Source of the DNA: Arsenophonus endosymbiont of Aleurodicus floccissimus
GTDB lineage: Bacteria > Pseudomonadota > Gammaproteobacteria > Enterobacterales > Enterobacteriaceae
Direction of reading: 5' to 3'
Length of the DNA stretch: 64,000 nt
Assembly: GCF_900343025.1 (NCBI RefSeq)
Contig: NZ_OUND01000005.1
Location: forward strand, 186,001 to 250,000
This document shows positions 29,738 through 39,984 of this stretch, one piece after another. How positions within the stretch are numbered: position 1 is the stretch's first letter; every line of letters starts with the position of its first letter. Under the pieces are notes generated by a model that ran no database searches, was not told the DNA's origin, and worked only from the letters and a program-made list of their open reading frames with translations. Position numbers and translations under genes: made by a program.

Positions 29738-30962
29738 ATGGATATTATTATTCTTGGTGTAGTAATGTTTACCCTAATTGTGTTAATTCTAACGGCAATG
29801 ATTTTATTTGCCAAATCTAAGTTAGTAAACACAGGGGATGTAAAAATTGAAGTTAATGGTGACCCTGAAAAGAGTTTCGCTGCGCCAGGAGGTGACAAGC
29901 TATTAAATATGTTGTCCAATCAGGGAATTTTTGTTTCATCTGGCGGTGGTGGTTCTTGTGGCTAATGTCGGGTGACAATCAAGTATGGTGGCGGTGATAT
30001 CTTGCCTACTGAACTCGCCCATATTAATAAGCGTGAAGCTAGAGCTGGATGTCGTTTGGCTTGCCAGGTTAATGTAAAACAGGATCTGGAAATCGAATTA
30101 CCTGAGGAAATTTTTGGCGTAAAAAAATGGGAATGTGAAGTTATTTCGAATGAGAATAAAGCGACTTTCATTAAAGAATTAAAATTGAAAATTCCAGCAG
30201 GGGAAGTTGTCCCATTTAGGGCGGGTGGCTTTATTCAGATCGAATGTCCTCCACATAAAGTTTCTTATGCTGATTTTGATGTACCTTATGAGTATCGTGA
30301 AGATTGGGATAAATTTAATTTATTCCGTTATATCTCTGAAGTAAAACAGCAGACAGTAAGAGCTTATTCGATGGCAAATTATCCAGAAGAGCATGGGATA
30401 ATCATGTTAAATGTCAGGATAGCAACACCTCCGCCGAAAGCTGCAGATTTAGCTCCGGGTGTTAATGTCTTTATACATTTGGTCATTAAAACCAGGCAAC
30501 AAAGTCACTATTTCTGGGCCATTTGGTGAATTTTTTGCTAAAGAAACCAATGCGGAAATGATTTTTATTGGTGGCGGTGCGGGGGTATGGGCACCAATGC
30601 GGTCACATATTTTTGATCAATTAAAGCGTTTAAAATCTAAACGAAAAATCAGTTTTTGGTATGTGGCTCGTTCAAAACGTGAATTATTTTATGTTGAAAA
30701 TTTTGATCAATTAGCTGCTGATAATGAAAATTTTACCTGGCATGTTGCGCTATTAGATGCAATTACTGAAGATAACTGGCAAGAGTATACTGGCTTTATT
30801 CATAACGTTTTATATGAAAACTATTTGAAAGAGCAACCAGCGCCAGAGGATTGTGAGTTTTATATGTGTGGTCCTCCTGTGATGAACGCCGCAGTTATTA
30901 AGATGCTTAAAGATTTAGGTGTTGAAGATGAAAATATTTTATTAGATGATTTTGGTGGTTGA
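29738..30962 (+). pseudogene. nqrF: Na+-NQR subunit F, NADH dehydrogenase subunit (broken)
   Basis: An N-terminal helix is followed by a ferredoxin domain with [10 protein letters not shown]. The next codon, Gln in the C-G-Q-C cluster motif, is TAA (29963-29965). The same frame continues [26 protein letters not shown], and the FAD-binding [12 protein letters not shown] one-base insertion near 30460 shifts to [34 protein letters not shown], and [14 protein letters not shown], ending at TGA 30962. The domains are 2Fe-2S, FAD and NADH, in that order. The lesion falls at the very start of the iron-sulfur ligand cluster. Confidence 0.93.
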
Positions 30963-31022
30963 TTGTTTCCGGTATTTTAACTTTTTGTGTCATCATTGGG
31001 TTAATATGCTTAAAAAAATTTT

Positions 31023-32054
31023 ATGCTAAAAAATAAATTATTCAATTGGATTATTACCTTATCTACTATTTTCATGCTTTGTGGTTGTTTTGAGACAGAG
31101 CAAAAGAGTATTCAAGGGCAAACGATGGGAACTTACTATGTTGTTAAGTATGTTAGTGAATCATCTCATCCTTTTGGGGAAACATTACGTGACGATATTG
31201 ACAGCCGTTTAGAAGAAGTTAACAATCAAATGTCAACTTACCGCCCTAAATCTAAATTAAGCCAGTTTAATCAATTTCAACATGTAAATACGCCATTTCC
31301 TGTTTCGTTAGCTATGATGACAGTGATTAAAGAAGCGATTCATATTAATAAATTAACCAATGGTGCACTCGATATTACTATCGGACCATTAGTTAATTTA
31401 TGGGGATTTGGCCCGGAAGGAAGGATAACCAAAGCACCGCCGGAAGAGACGCTGCAGTTGCGCCGGCAATGGATTGGTATTTATAAACTTGCGATTAGTG
31501 GTAATAGCCTGATAAAAAAAATAACTCAGCTCTATATAGATCTCTCAGCTATCGCCAAGGGTTACAGCGTTGATGTTATATCAGAATATTTAGAGTCACA
31601 AAATATTGATAATTATATGGTCGATATTGGTGGTGAAGTCCGTACAAAAGGCCATAATGGTAAAGGTGTAGCGTGGCGTATTGCGATTGAAAAACCTTCG
31701 GATAAACGGCTAGAACAGTCGGTACAAGAAATTATTGAGCCTGGAAATATGTCAGTTGCTACCTCTGGTGACTATCGTAATTATTTTGAACAAGATGGAG
31801 TTTATTATTCACATACTATTGATCCGAAGACCGGTAGACCGATTATTCATAATTTGATTTCTATTACTGTTATCGCCCCAACTTGCATGATGGCAGATGG
31901 TTTATCTACTGGCCTAAATGTGTTGGGGGCTGAAAAAGGAATGGAGTTAGCTGAACGTTTAAATTTACCGGTTTTCATGGTCGTTACGACTAATAAAGGT
32001 TTCGAAGAACGTTATAGTTCAGCATTTAAACCTTACTTAGTAAAAAAAATGTAG
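31023..32054 (+). CDS. apbE: FAD:protein FMN transferase (flavin transferase ApbE)
   Basis: A 343-residue lipoprotein with a signal peptide and a cysteine at LCGC. The enzyme covalently attaches FMN to threonine in NqrB and NqrC (SGAT motifs) in the periplasm. Seen are GALDITIGPLVNLWGFG, LSAIAKGYSVD, VDIGGEVRTKGHN, SHTIDPKTGRP and MADGLSTGLNVLG. No strong ribosome site is visible; the ATG at 31023 is the first one that opens the frame. It is intact although its known substrates here are broken, so it may serve another flavoprotein or be newly relaxed. Confidence 0.95.
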   Translation: MLKNKLFNWIITLSTIFMLCGCFETEQKSIQGQTMGTYYVVKYVSESSHPFGETLRDDIDSRLEEVNNQMSTYRPKSKLSQFNQFQHVNTPFPVSLAMMTVIKEAIHINKLTNGALDITIGPLVNLWGFGPEGRITKAPPEETLQLRRQWIGIYKLAISGNSLIKKITQLYIDLSAIAKGYSVDVISEYLESQNIDNYMVDIGGEVRTKGHNGKGVAWRIAIEKPSDKRLEQSVQEIIEPGNMSVATSGDYRNYFEQDGVYYSHTIDPKTGRPIIHNLISITVIAPTCMMADGLSTGLNVLGAEKGMELAERLNLPVFMVVTTNKGFEERYSSAFKPYLVKKM

Positions 32055-32064
32055 CGGAGTCATT

Positions 32065-32292
32065 ATGTTAAAAATATTTATCGCTACTTTGGTTTTCTTC
32101 CTGCTTGCTTTTATTGCTATGTCACTTGGGTATATTATTAAACGCAAGCAACTTCAAGGAAATTGTGGTGGATTAAGTAATATAGGCATTGAAAAAGTTT
32201 GTGATTGTCAGCAGCCATGTGAGCTTCGCAAGAAACGTATAGCAATCGAAAAGCGTCAAAAGCATCAGCAGATTAACAACCGTATTATTTAA
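32065..32292 (+). CDS. nqrM: Na+-NQR maturation protein NqrM
   Basis: A 75-residue protein with one N-terminal membrane helix followed by GNCGGLSNIGIEKVCDCQQPC. The four cysteines are characteristic of NqrM, needed for insertion of the intramembrane iron centre between NqrD and NqrE. It lies 10 bp after apbE with GGAG upstream. The frame is intact, like apbE and nqrE. Confidence 0.93.
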   Translation: MLKIFIATLVFFLLAFIAMSLGYIIKRKQLQGNCGGLSNIGIEKVCDCQQPCELRKKRIAIEKRQKHQQINNRII

Positions 32293-32297
32293 CAAAA

Positions 32298-32327
32298 AAT
32301 CTCGTTACTAATAGTAATAACGAGATT
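32298..32327. terminator. Hairpin after nqrM, shared with convergent GDPD gene
   Basis: A perfect 10-bp stem AATCTCGTTA/TAACGAGATT with a 10-nt loop lies just after the nqrM stop, before the convergent phosphodiesterase gene. AT-rich sequence flanks both sides, and it is likely a bidirectional terminator for the nqr operon. Confidence 0.65.
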
Positions 32328-32348
32328 ATTAATATTTTGATTTTTTTA

Positions 32349-33220
32349 TTATTTTATATCTTTAAAATATTTAGGTGAATCGACCATAACTTCATCTGCG
32401 CCTAGCTCTTTAGCCAGTTTATAATCAGCTTCATCTTTTAATGCCAAATAAAACGATATGTGCACCACCGCTGGCGCGGAAACATTTCATTGCTTCATGA
32501 TCCCAAACTAGATCTGAGGATGAGCGGGCTTCACCAAGAGTATATTTTTCCACAACTTCTACTTTACGTCGCAGTTCCAGTCCATACCAGCGCTGAGTAT
32601 TAACTTTTTTATCAATCAAACAATGATGATTCATGGTAATATTTGCCAGAATATCACGACTTTCAAAACGTTGTACATGATCAGATAAAGCATTCAAGAA
32701 AGCTTGGTTGGTGGAATAAAAGCGAGTACGTCGAAACGCTTTTTCTTCTTTTAACACTTTTTCAATTGCTTTGGCTTGTTCGTAAGGATCGGCATCGGGA
32801 GATTTCAGATCGATATAGAAATCGGTTGCTGGAAACTTTTTGCAGTACTTGCTTCAATGTCGGAATGACTATTCCTTTATTACAATAAAGATGGTTATGA
32901 CGGGAACCGAAACAGTAGCCGGCATCAGCCTTTATAAGCTGCTGTGCAGGGTAAGAGGAAACCGTTCCACTTCTATTGGTTAATGTATTTAAATCAGATG
33001 GACTATATAATACGGGGACTTTATCACTGGAAAGTTGTAAGGTGATCCATATCTTATCTGCGCCGTTTTTCAATGCCTGATTAATGGCATAAATGGTATT
33101 TTTTGGCGCATCGGCAGTTCCTCCACGATGCGCAACGATTTTCGGTGAATTTGCTAAGGCAGTAACTGAACAGAGCAAAAGCAGTACAGCTGTCATACTT
33201 TTATGTATTATTTTCTCCAT
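32349..33220 (-). pseudogene. Secreted glycerophosphodiester phosphodiesterase-like protein (frameshifted)
   Basis: From ATG 33220 a signal peptide (MTAVLLLLCSVTALA) is followed by the GDPD motif KIVAHRGGTADAPKNT. LYSPSDLNTLTNRSG and IPTLKQVLQKV come next. A frameshift near 32830 moves the frame to FYIDLKSPDADPYEQAKA, then WDHEAMKCFRASGG. Another near 32450 leads to LAKELGADEVMVDSPKYF and TAA 32349. The catalytic HRGG is present, but homologues have EN where this has KN, so it may have been degenerate before the frameshift. Periplasmic location is inferred. Confidence 0.82.
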
Positions 33221-33840
33221 AAGTTGTGTGTATGAAAAATATTATAAATTAATTTTTTTATTAAAGTAAAAGATTAAATATAAATTAATATAGCAGATTT
33301 TTATTATTTTTTATCGTAAATTTAATGATATAACTTTACCTTATATTAGTTATAAAACTATTTATTTTTTAATTATAATTAAAGCTTAAAGAATATTTGC
33401 TTGTCAGATAAATTTATATCTTTAAATGAAAACAACATATTTTTAAAAAGTGTTTTTATGCTTATAATGATCAGTTTCTACAATAATTTTTTATCCATCA
33501 GATGAAACTTAAATACTATATATTATTTAAAAATAGTAAAGATAGACTGTCCAATCTTTATTTTACAATTAGATTACATTAATATATCTTAACTTTTAAT
33601 GTAATTGTTATATGTAATTGTATTAAAAGGTTTTTTATTAATTTAAAATGATTTAATTTTATTAATAATGATAATGTCTATAGCTTAATATAAAATAGAA
33701 TATTAGAACTACAATGTTTTAGATGGACTTATTGGGTTGTATATTATAGTAAAATAGTATTGTTGAATTAGTTAAATTAAATAAATAATAGTAAATATTA
33801 TTATTTATTTTGTATTATTAATTAAATAAGGCTGTTAATT
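33221..33840. other. 620-bp extremely AT-rich region without recognisable genes
   Basis: Long runs of A and T with scattered stops in all frames lie between the divergent phosphodiesterase and C45-family pseudogenes. I recognise no coding remnant, RNA or repeat array. It probably holds the two promoters plus eroded DNA. Confidence 0.5.
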
Positions 33841-34951
33841 ATGAAAACTTATACCTTTAATAATGTAGAAAAGGATCCTTTTTGTCGTGGGAAACAGATT
33901 GGAGAGTGTTGGGCAACACAAATAAAACAGATTGTAATGCTATATTTAGATTTTTTTCTTGTATTGGCATAACTGGCGATCAGGTAAGAAAAATTGGCGA
34001 GAATAGCTTATCTGCCTTGGAGTATTGGTGTCCAGATTTGGCAAGTGAAATTGAAGCAACGGCTCTTGGTGCAGATCTTCCCGTTTGGTATTTGGCAAGT
34101 CTAAATGCACGAACTGAAATTTTATCAACCAAAGCAACATCATATTTAGGTGAATGCTCTACCTCAATTTATGCAGCTCCTGATATTAATATGCCACAAA
34201 CTATACAAACTTGGGATTGGCATGATGTTTTAGCGCCTTGCGGATTAATGACTAAATTGCAGAATAAAAAAGGGATACGATTTAAGCTTTTTACCAAATT
34301 TGGCATGTTAGGTAAAATTGGTGTTAATAGCGCTGGATTAGGATTACATTTTAATATCGTACATCATATAAGCGATAATGATTCTGGTGGAGTGCCTGTA
34401 CATGCAGGTAGCTCACAGAATATTAGAAGAAGCAACAACCATAGAAGAGCTATTGCTTTAGCATTTTCTGCGTAAGTGAGTGCATCGTCAGTATTAAGTA
34501 TATTTCCCATCGTGCTGAAAGATGCAGAGTGGTAAATATTGAGTTAAGTGCATTTCGGACAGCACAGCGATCATTTATCCGCAACAAAATGATTGGTTAC
34601 TACATACTAATTATTTTCTGGCATCTGAATTAGTTTCGGGGGAACGCACTACCGATGATACTACTTATAAACGTTATGAGCATCTTAAAATAGTCGCTAG
34701 TAATATGAAAAATAAAGGCATTATAGAGTCTGCTGCGGCAATGTGTGGTCCCGAAGGTGAGCAGTCACCAATTTGTTTTTTTACCTGATAGTTCGCAACC
34801 TGATACAGAGCGCTGGGAAACTTTATTGACAATTAGTATTAATACTAAAAATCGTATATTAAAATATGCCGCAGGGCAATCCTTATCAATTATCTTAAAC
34901 AGGTTACCGCTCTTTTTAGCAAAAAATTTAGTTAGTATAGCAAAAAAGTAA
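33841..34951 (+). pseudogene. C45-family acyltransferase/peptidase (penicillin acyltransferase-like), broken
   Basis: ATG 33841 opens MKTYTFNNVEKDPFCRGKQIG. A frameshift near 33960 leads to LASLNARTEIL, then GECSTSIYA. In this Ntn-hydrolase family (acyl-CoA:6-aminopenicillanate acyltransferase-like) that Cys is the expected self-cleavage nucleophile. TWDWHD, IGVNSAGLGLHFN and VPVHA follow. After TAA 34473 the remainder (QQNDWLLHTNYFLASE, GERTTDDTTYKRYEHL) is spread over other frames to 34951. The natural substrate in bacteria is usually unknown. The adjacent AT-rich region and absence from the standard gene order suggest an acquired gene. Confidence 0.78.
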
Positions 34952-35048
34952 TACATTATTTTAATAAAATATTTTATGGCCATAATCTCTATTATTGAGT
35001 TGTTATTTTCTTTAAAGTTTTTTATTTACGATTAATAAAATCATCACT

Positions 35049-35070
35049 ATACTGTTTATTTAAACAGTAT
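35049..35070. promoter_or_regulatory. LexA (SOS) box upstream of dinB
   Basis: CTGTTTATTTAAACAG at 35052-35067 matches the LexA consensus CTG-N10-CAG with perfect dyad symmetry. The symmetry extends to 13-bp arms at 35046-35073. It lies about 20 bp before the first dinB codon, as in E. coli, where LexA represses dinB. It remains although both dinB and recA are broken. Confidence 0.85.
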
Positions 35071-35088
35071 AGTTGGGGGAAAGTTGCG

Positions 35089-35823
35089 CGCAAAATTATC
35101 CATATTGATATGGATTGCTTTTATGCAGCTATAGAAATTCGTGACAATCCTTCTTTGCGCAATATTCCGCTAGTGATTGGCGGTAGAGAGGATCGGCGTG
35201 GGGTAATTAGTACAGCTAATTATACGGCTTGACGTTATGGTGTGTATAGTGCAATGTCTATAGCTTTAGCACTTAAACGTTGTCCACAATTGAAAATTAT
35301 CCCTGGCCGCATGTCTTTATATAAAGAAATATCATGGCAGATACGGCAAATTCTGCTCGATTTAAAATGGAATTGGAGACCTGTGGCGATATTCAAAAAT
35401 TTGATTTGATTACATTAGTGAAAGAATTAGGTAAGTTTGGGTCAACTTTTATGGGATCTTAGTCATGGCATAGATCCACGTAGCATTAATAGTCAGCGTT
35501 TACCTAAATCAGTTGGGGTAGAGCGTACTGTTGCTAAGGATATTTATCAATGGGATGACTGTATGAAAATTATTGAACGACTTTATCCAGAGCTTGAGAC
35601 TCGATTAGCAAAAATTAAACCGGAGCTTAGCATAGCAAGTCAAGGAGTTAAGATGAAATTTACCGATTTTCAGTTAACGACTCAAGAGCATAGTTATCGG
35701 ATTTTCAGTAAAGGTGATCTTATCCAAATAGTGCAACAAATTTTGCAACAACGGCGAGCAGATCGCGGTGTTAGATTAGTAGGTCTACATGTCACTTTAC
35801 AAAATCCACAGATAGATAAGTAG
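35089..35823 (+). pseudogene. dinB: DNA polymerase IV with catalytic-core deletion
   Basis: The Y-family polymerase N-terminus [16 protein letters not shown] is clear, with the first catalytic Asp present, but the ATG is not. A TGA lies at 35230-35232 (after TANYTA). Near 35360 the sequence jumps from the YKEISWQIRQIL region, about residue 90, to ELETCGDIQKFDL, about residue 215. The second acidic pair (SLDEAYLD) and most of the palm and fingers are therefore deleted. A frameshift follows near 35440. The little-finger part SVGVERTVAKDI to GVRLVGLHVTL runs to TAG 35823. Confidence 0.93.
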
Positions 35824-35871
35824 TTGATACTGAGCTGGTGAAAAGCAGGCTAGTTTAGCCTGCTACAATTA

Positions 35872-37325
35872 TTAACCTTTTTCAGGTATTTTAAGTACTG
35901 ATGTTAACAATTGCCAGTATTTCTCGACACTTTTAATGTTAGCTCGCTCGTCGGGTGAGTGGGCGCCATATATAATTGGCCCAATCGAAACCATATCCAT
36001 TTGAGGATAAGGCTTTTTAAATAGTCCATATTCTAAACCAGCATTGATCACCATGATCTTGGGTGTTTTGCCAAATAGTTGCTGATAGATATCGCTAACA
36101 AGTGCGATGACCGGGAATTTCGGATCTGGTTTCCAGCCAGGATAACTGCCTTTATGTTCACATTCCGCACCGGCAAGCATCGATAATGATGTCAACATGT
36201 TAACAACATAATCTTTGCCCGTTTCAATTAATGAGCGAATTAAAAAAGTAATTTCGGCCTTTTTTCATCCATATTAACAACGCCGGTATTGAGTGAAGTT
36301 TCAACAACCTCTTTTATGTCGTCACTCATTCGAATAACACCGTTAGGCGCAGCATTGAGAAAGTGTAATAAACGAGATTGACAATCTGTGGTTAGCACAA
36401 ATAATTCTGTTGTTGTCTCATCAAGGGTAATGACTAAGTTTTTTTTCAATCGCGGCAAATTCAGATTTTAGCATCGCTAGATAGTGATTTTTACTGGTTT
36501 CTAAATTAGCTGCTACACTGATATGGGCATAGCAATAATTGCTTCACTCTCACGGGGGATCGCATTACGTAAGCTACCCCCTTTGAATATGAATGAGCTT
36601 TAATTGTAATTCACTGGCATGGCCTGTTAGAAAACGCGCCAATAGTTTATTCGCATTAGCTAATCCTAAATGAATATCACCACCCGAGTGACCGCCGGTT
36701 AAACCTTTAAGGTTTATTTTGAAGACTGTATGATTAACTGGAATGGCTTCTCTGGCCAATTTAAAGGTGGTGGTAAAATCAACGCCGCCGGCACAACCAA
36801 TGTAGATCTCGCCTTCTTCTTCGGAATCGGTATTGATCAGAATATCTGCTTGTAGCCAATTTAGCTGTATGCCAAAAGCACCAACCATGCCGGTTTCTTC
36901 CGTCATGGTGAGTAAAACCTCTATTGGTGTCCATGTTTAACATGCTCATCATCCAGTACAGCTAAAGCAGAGGCCATACCGATGCCATTATCTGCACCTA
37001 ATGTGGTACCTTGCGCTTTCACCTATTCATTATCTAAGTAAGGACGGATAGGATCCTGAGTAAAATCGTGCTGAGTATCATTGTTTTTTTGTGGCACCAT
37101 ATCCAAATGGGCTTGAAGCACGACAGGCCGAAGATTCTCCAAGCCAGTTGTTGCGGGTTTGCGAATAAGAATATTACCGACTTTATCGCGTTCAACGCTA
37201 AATTTTTTGCTCTCCGCCCATTGAATAATATAGAAAGCAAGTTCTTCTTCATGTCCAGATGGATGAGGAATTGCACAAATTTGTGCAAAAATATCCCAAA
37301 GCGGCTGTGGTGAAAGCTCAGAAAC
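35872..37325 (-). pseudogene. pepD: Cytosol non-specific dipeptidase (peptidase D), broken
   Basis: An M20-family zinc aminoacyl-histidine dipeptidase. The N-terminal sequence [16 protein letters not shown] lacks an ATG start. [16 protein letters not shown] (metal ligands), [51 protein letters not shown], and C-terminal GLEYGLFKKPYPQMDMVSIGP are all recognisable. An in-frame stop near 37021 and frameshifts near 36930, 36580, 36470 and 36230 split it into at least five pieces. It is convergent to dinB and divergent from gpt, as in related genomes. Confidence 0.93.
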
Positions 37326-37565
37326 GTTTTATCTCCTATTACTACCCTTATTATTAAGATTGCTAATTAATTCCGCAGTCTTGGTAAATATTATTTATTT
37401 TATTAATTCAGAATATCACCTTCTAACATCTATTCCTTTAGTTAATTGTGATAATATTAATTAATTTCTGGTTTTTGTTATTACAAATCACTATAATCTC
37501 GCGCAATATTTTCTCCACTAATGTGCTTTTCTAAAATTGTCTCTAGTCGTTGGGATCAGAATTTT
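37326..37565. promoter_or_regulatory. Divergent pepD-gpt intergenic region
   Basis: An AT-rich spacer of 240 bp expected to contain the gpt promoter. TTGTTA (about 37476) and TATAATC (about 37492-37498) form a plausible -10/-35 pair, but the spacing was judged only by eye. Confidence 0.35.
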
Positions 37566-38027
37566 ATGAGTGAAAAATACATCGTAACATGGGATATGTT
37601 GCAAATACATGCCCGTATTTTGGCACAACGCTTACTACCTGCCAAGCAATGGAAAGGCATTATTGCAGTTAGCCGCGGTGGACTTGTTCCAAGTGCTATT
37701 GTTGCTCGTGAATTAGGTCTACGCCATATTGATACGGTCTGTATTTCAAGTTACGACCATAGTAACCAGAAGGAAATTAAGGTTATTAAGCGAGTGGAAG
37801 GTGATGGTGAAGGTTATATTGTGGTCGACGATTTGGTCGATACCGGCGGGACAGCACAAGCTATCAGGGATATGTATCCCAAAGGCTATTTTGTGACTAT
37901 TTTTGCTAAACCCGCTGGGCGTCCATTAGTTGATAATTATGTTATTGATATACCCGAAAATACCTGGATAGAACAACCTTGGGATATGGAAAAAGAGGTT
38001 TTTATTAAGCCGCTTTATGAACAATAA
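37566..38027 (+). CDS. gpt: Xanthine-guanine phosphoribosyltransferase
   Basis: A 153-residue purine salvage enzyme converting guanine and xanthine to their nucleotides with PRPP. It opens [17 protein letters not shown], identical in pattern to E. coli. The PRPP-binding motif [15 protein letters not shown] and the conserved [12 protein letters not shown] are present. The start at 37566 is preferred over an upstream ATG at 37521, which adds 15 unrelated residues. The frame is intact. Its promoter lies in the spacer shared with broken pepD. Confidence 0.96.
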   Translation: MSEKYIVTWDMLQIHARILAQRLLPAKQWKGIIAVSRGGLVPSAIVARELGLRHIDTVCISSYDHSNQKEIKVIKRVEGDGEGYIVVDDLVDTGGTAQAIRDMYPKGYFVTIFAKPAGRPLVDNYVIDIPENTWIEQPWDMEKEVFIKPLYEQ

Positions 38028-38038
38028 TAATTATTTTA

Positions 38039-38066
38039 TTTATTTCGCTTTGATCCGCGAAATAAA
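38039..38066 (+). terminator. Hairpin downstream of gpt
   Basis: A perfect 10-bp stem TTTATTTCGC/GCGAAATAAA with an 8-nt loop begins 11 bp after the gpt stop. It is a likely terminator, though the following sequence is A-rich and not T-rich. Confidence 0.55.
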
Positions 38067-38070
38067 GTAA

Positions 38071-38106
38071 ATGATATAGGGATGCTATATCGCATCCCTA
38101 TATCAT
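38071..38106. terminator. Long inverted repeat between gpt and frsA
   Basis: A perfect 15-bp stem ATGATATAGGGATGC with its complement and a 6-nt loop lies just after the gpt hairpin and 30 bp before frsA. It is either a second terminator or a regulatory hairpin in the frsA leader. Confidence 0.6.
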
Positions 38107-38136
38107 TGCTAAAGTTTTTAACTGAATAAAGTCAAT

Positions 38137-39393
38137 ATGAGTGAAAAAAATCTGTCAGAAAAGCTATTTAAGCCTAAATCAAAACTGAAACAAACTGAGA
38201 CCTCTGTTCTGGTGACTTATAGCGTGCCTAAAACGCATTTATTGAAGCATAGCTCAACATTCGAAGGGACGAGTTATGTTAGTTGGTATCGTATGCTTAA
38301 CCGGCTAATACGGATTTGGCGTGGCAACGATGGGCTGGAGATTGAAGCAGTATTAAGTCGTATTGCGGCAAATAATCGTATTCGAAGTTTTGATAATTTA
38401 CTCGATACCATAATTGGTTACCAGCCAGGAAATTGGGCGTATGAGTGGTCACAACAAGTGATGGGCTGGCAGAAAAAAGCACTTGAATTGCCAACAAAAA
38501 TAGCAGCAAGCCAAGCTTGGTTACGGGCAGCTAATTTATATAGTATTGCCGCATATCCTCATATTAAAGGTGATAGTCTTGCCGAACAAGCGGTGTTATT
38601 AGCTAATAAAGCTTATGAAAATGCAGTGCAATTGACCGATTTTTGATTGAAAAAAATTTCTTTCAAAATAGCGGATGGTAAAAAAGAGGTGATTAGTTTT
38701 TTGCATTTACCGGATACTAGTCAAGGCCCGTGTCCCACGATTTTAGTTTGTGGCACATTAGATAGTTTACAGCTACATTATTATCGCCTTTTCAGCAACT
38801 ATTTGGCCCCGCAAGGTTTTGCTATGTTAACCCTGGATATGCCATCAATTGGCTATTCTATTAAATATAAACTTTCTCAGGATACTAGCGCGCTGCATCA
38901 AAAGGTACTTAATCAATTGGCTAATATTCTATGGATCGATCATACTCGAATAGGTGTAATTGGTTTGCGTTTTGGTGCCAATATTGCACTTCGATTAGCT
39001 TATTTAGAACCCAAGCGCTTAAAAGGTGTTGCAGTTTTAGGGCCCATTGTCCACAGCTTGCTTACTGAATAAAAATATCAGGATCAAATACCGGTAATGA
39101 ATATTGACCTCTTTGCCAGTCGATTAGGTTTCTATCAGGTAGATGAAGCCTTTTTACGTTCAGAACTAAGTTGTTATTCGCTAAAAAACAGGGATTATTA
39201 GGGCGTCGCTGTGCTGTACCGTTTATGGCTGTCAACTGACAAAATGATATTTTTAGTTCTAAAGAACGCACTACTCGTCCTACGTTTGTCGATTGAAGGT
39301 AAGTTATTGACTTTGCCGACCAAGCCGCTGTATCAAAATTTTCATCAGTCACTTTCTACAGTAGTGAGTTGTCTGAAAAGCAAAATTGAATAA
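38137..39393 (+). pseudogene. frsA: FrsA/YafA alpha/beta-hydrolase-like protein (broken)
   Basis: Opens MSEKNLSEKLFKPKSKLKQ, then WYRMLNRLIRIWRG, GYQPGNWAYEWSQQ. An in-frame TGA (38644-38646) is followed in the same frame by the hydrolase part [15 protein letters not shown] and [20 protein letters not shown] at 39070-39072 and a pair of compensating frameshifts near 39190 and 39290 follow. The end is GKLLTLPTKPLYQNFHQSL at 39393. FrsA was reported to bind PTS EIIAGlc and is an esterase or decarboxylase candidate. It lies in the conserved order gpt-frsA-crl. Confidence 0.92.
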
Positions 39394-39463
39394 TAGTTGT
39401 GATTACTTGATTATTTTTCCTTATTTGCTAAAAAGGTAGCTTAACAACAAGGAGATCCTTATT

Positions 39464-39852
39464 ATGGCTTTAACTTCAAATTATTCTAAAAGTAAATTAT
39501 TGAAGCATTTTAACAGGTTAGGACCTTATCTCCGTGAATCTCAATGTCAGGATGATCTCTTTTTTTCGACTGCCTTGCTATTTGTGTTAATGCAAAGACT
39601 GCTCCAGAAAAGCGTGAATTTTGGGGATGGTGGTTGGAATTAAGACGAGAACTTGACGGATTTGTATATCATTATAAATTAGGTATGTTTGATAAAGCGG
39701 GTAATTGGCAGCATATCGAAATTAATAAATCAAATATTATCAAGTCGCTTGAAGAGACATTGCAAGAATTCCACAAAGGTTTAAGTGATTCACTTAATAC
39801 ATTGGAATTAACATTAACCCCTTGCCCCAAAATGGTTGCAATTAATATATAG
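39464..39852 (+). pseudogene. crl: Crl, sigma-S activator (single frameshift)
   Basis: GGAG precedes ATG 39464. The chain reads SNYSKSKLLKHFNRLGPYLRESQCQDDLFF, then a one-base change in a run of seven T (39560-39566) moves it to the frame DCLAICVNAKTAPEKREFWGWWLELRRELDGFVYHYK, ending at TAG 39852. Crl helps sigma-S bind core RNA polymerase. Only this homopolymer lesion is visible, so a sequencing error or slippage-rescued expression cannot be excluded. Confidence 0.88.
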
Positions 39853-39899
39853 CTTAATATTGTTGGCAACTATTATAAAATTAACTTTTCATTAAAATT

Positions 39900-39923
39900 G
39901 CGTTATGTCAGTTGGCATAACGC
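39900..39923 (+). terminator. Hairpin after crl
   Basis: An 8-bp stem GCGTTATG/CATAACGC with an 8-nt loop is followed by TTCTTA. It sits between crl and proB, so proB probably has its own promoter just downstream. Confidence 0.6.
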
Positions 39924-39984
39924 TTCTTACTTGGTAAAACTGATGACTAAATATTTATTGTTATAGAGAGTTAATAGCAGAAGC

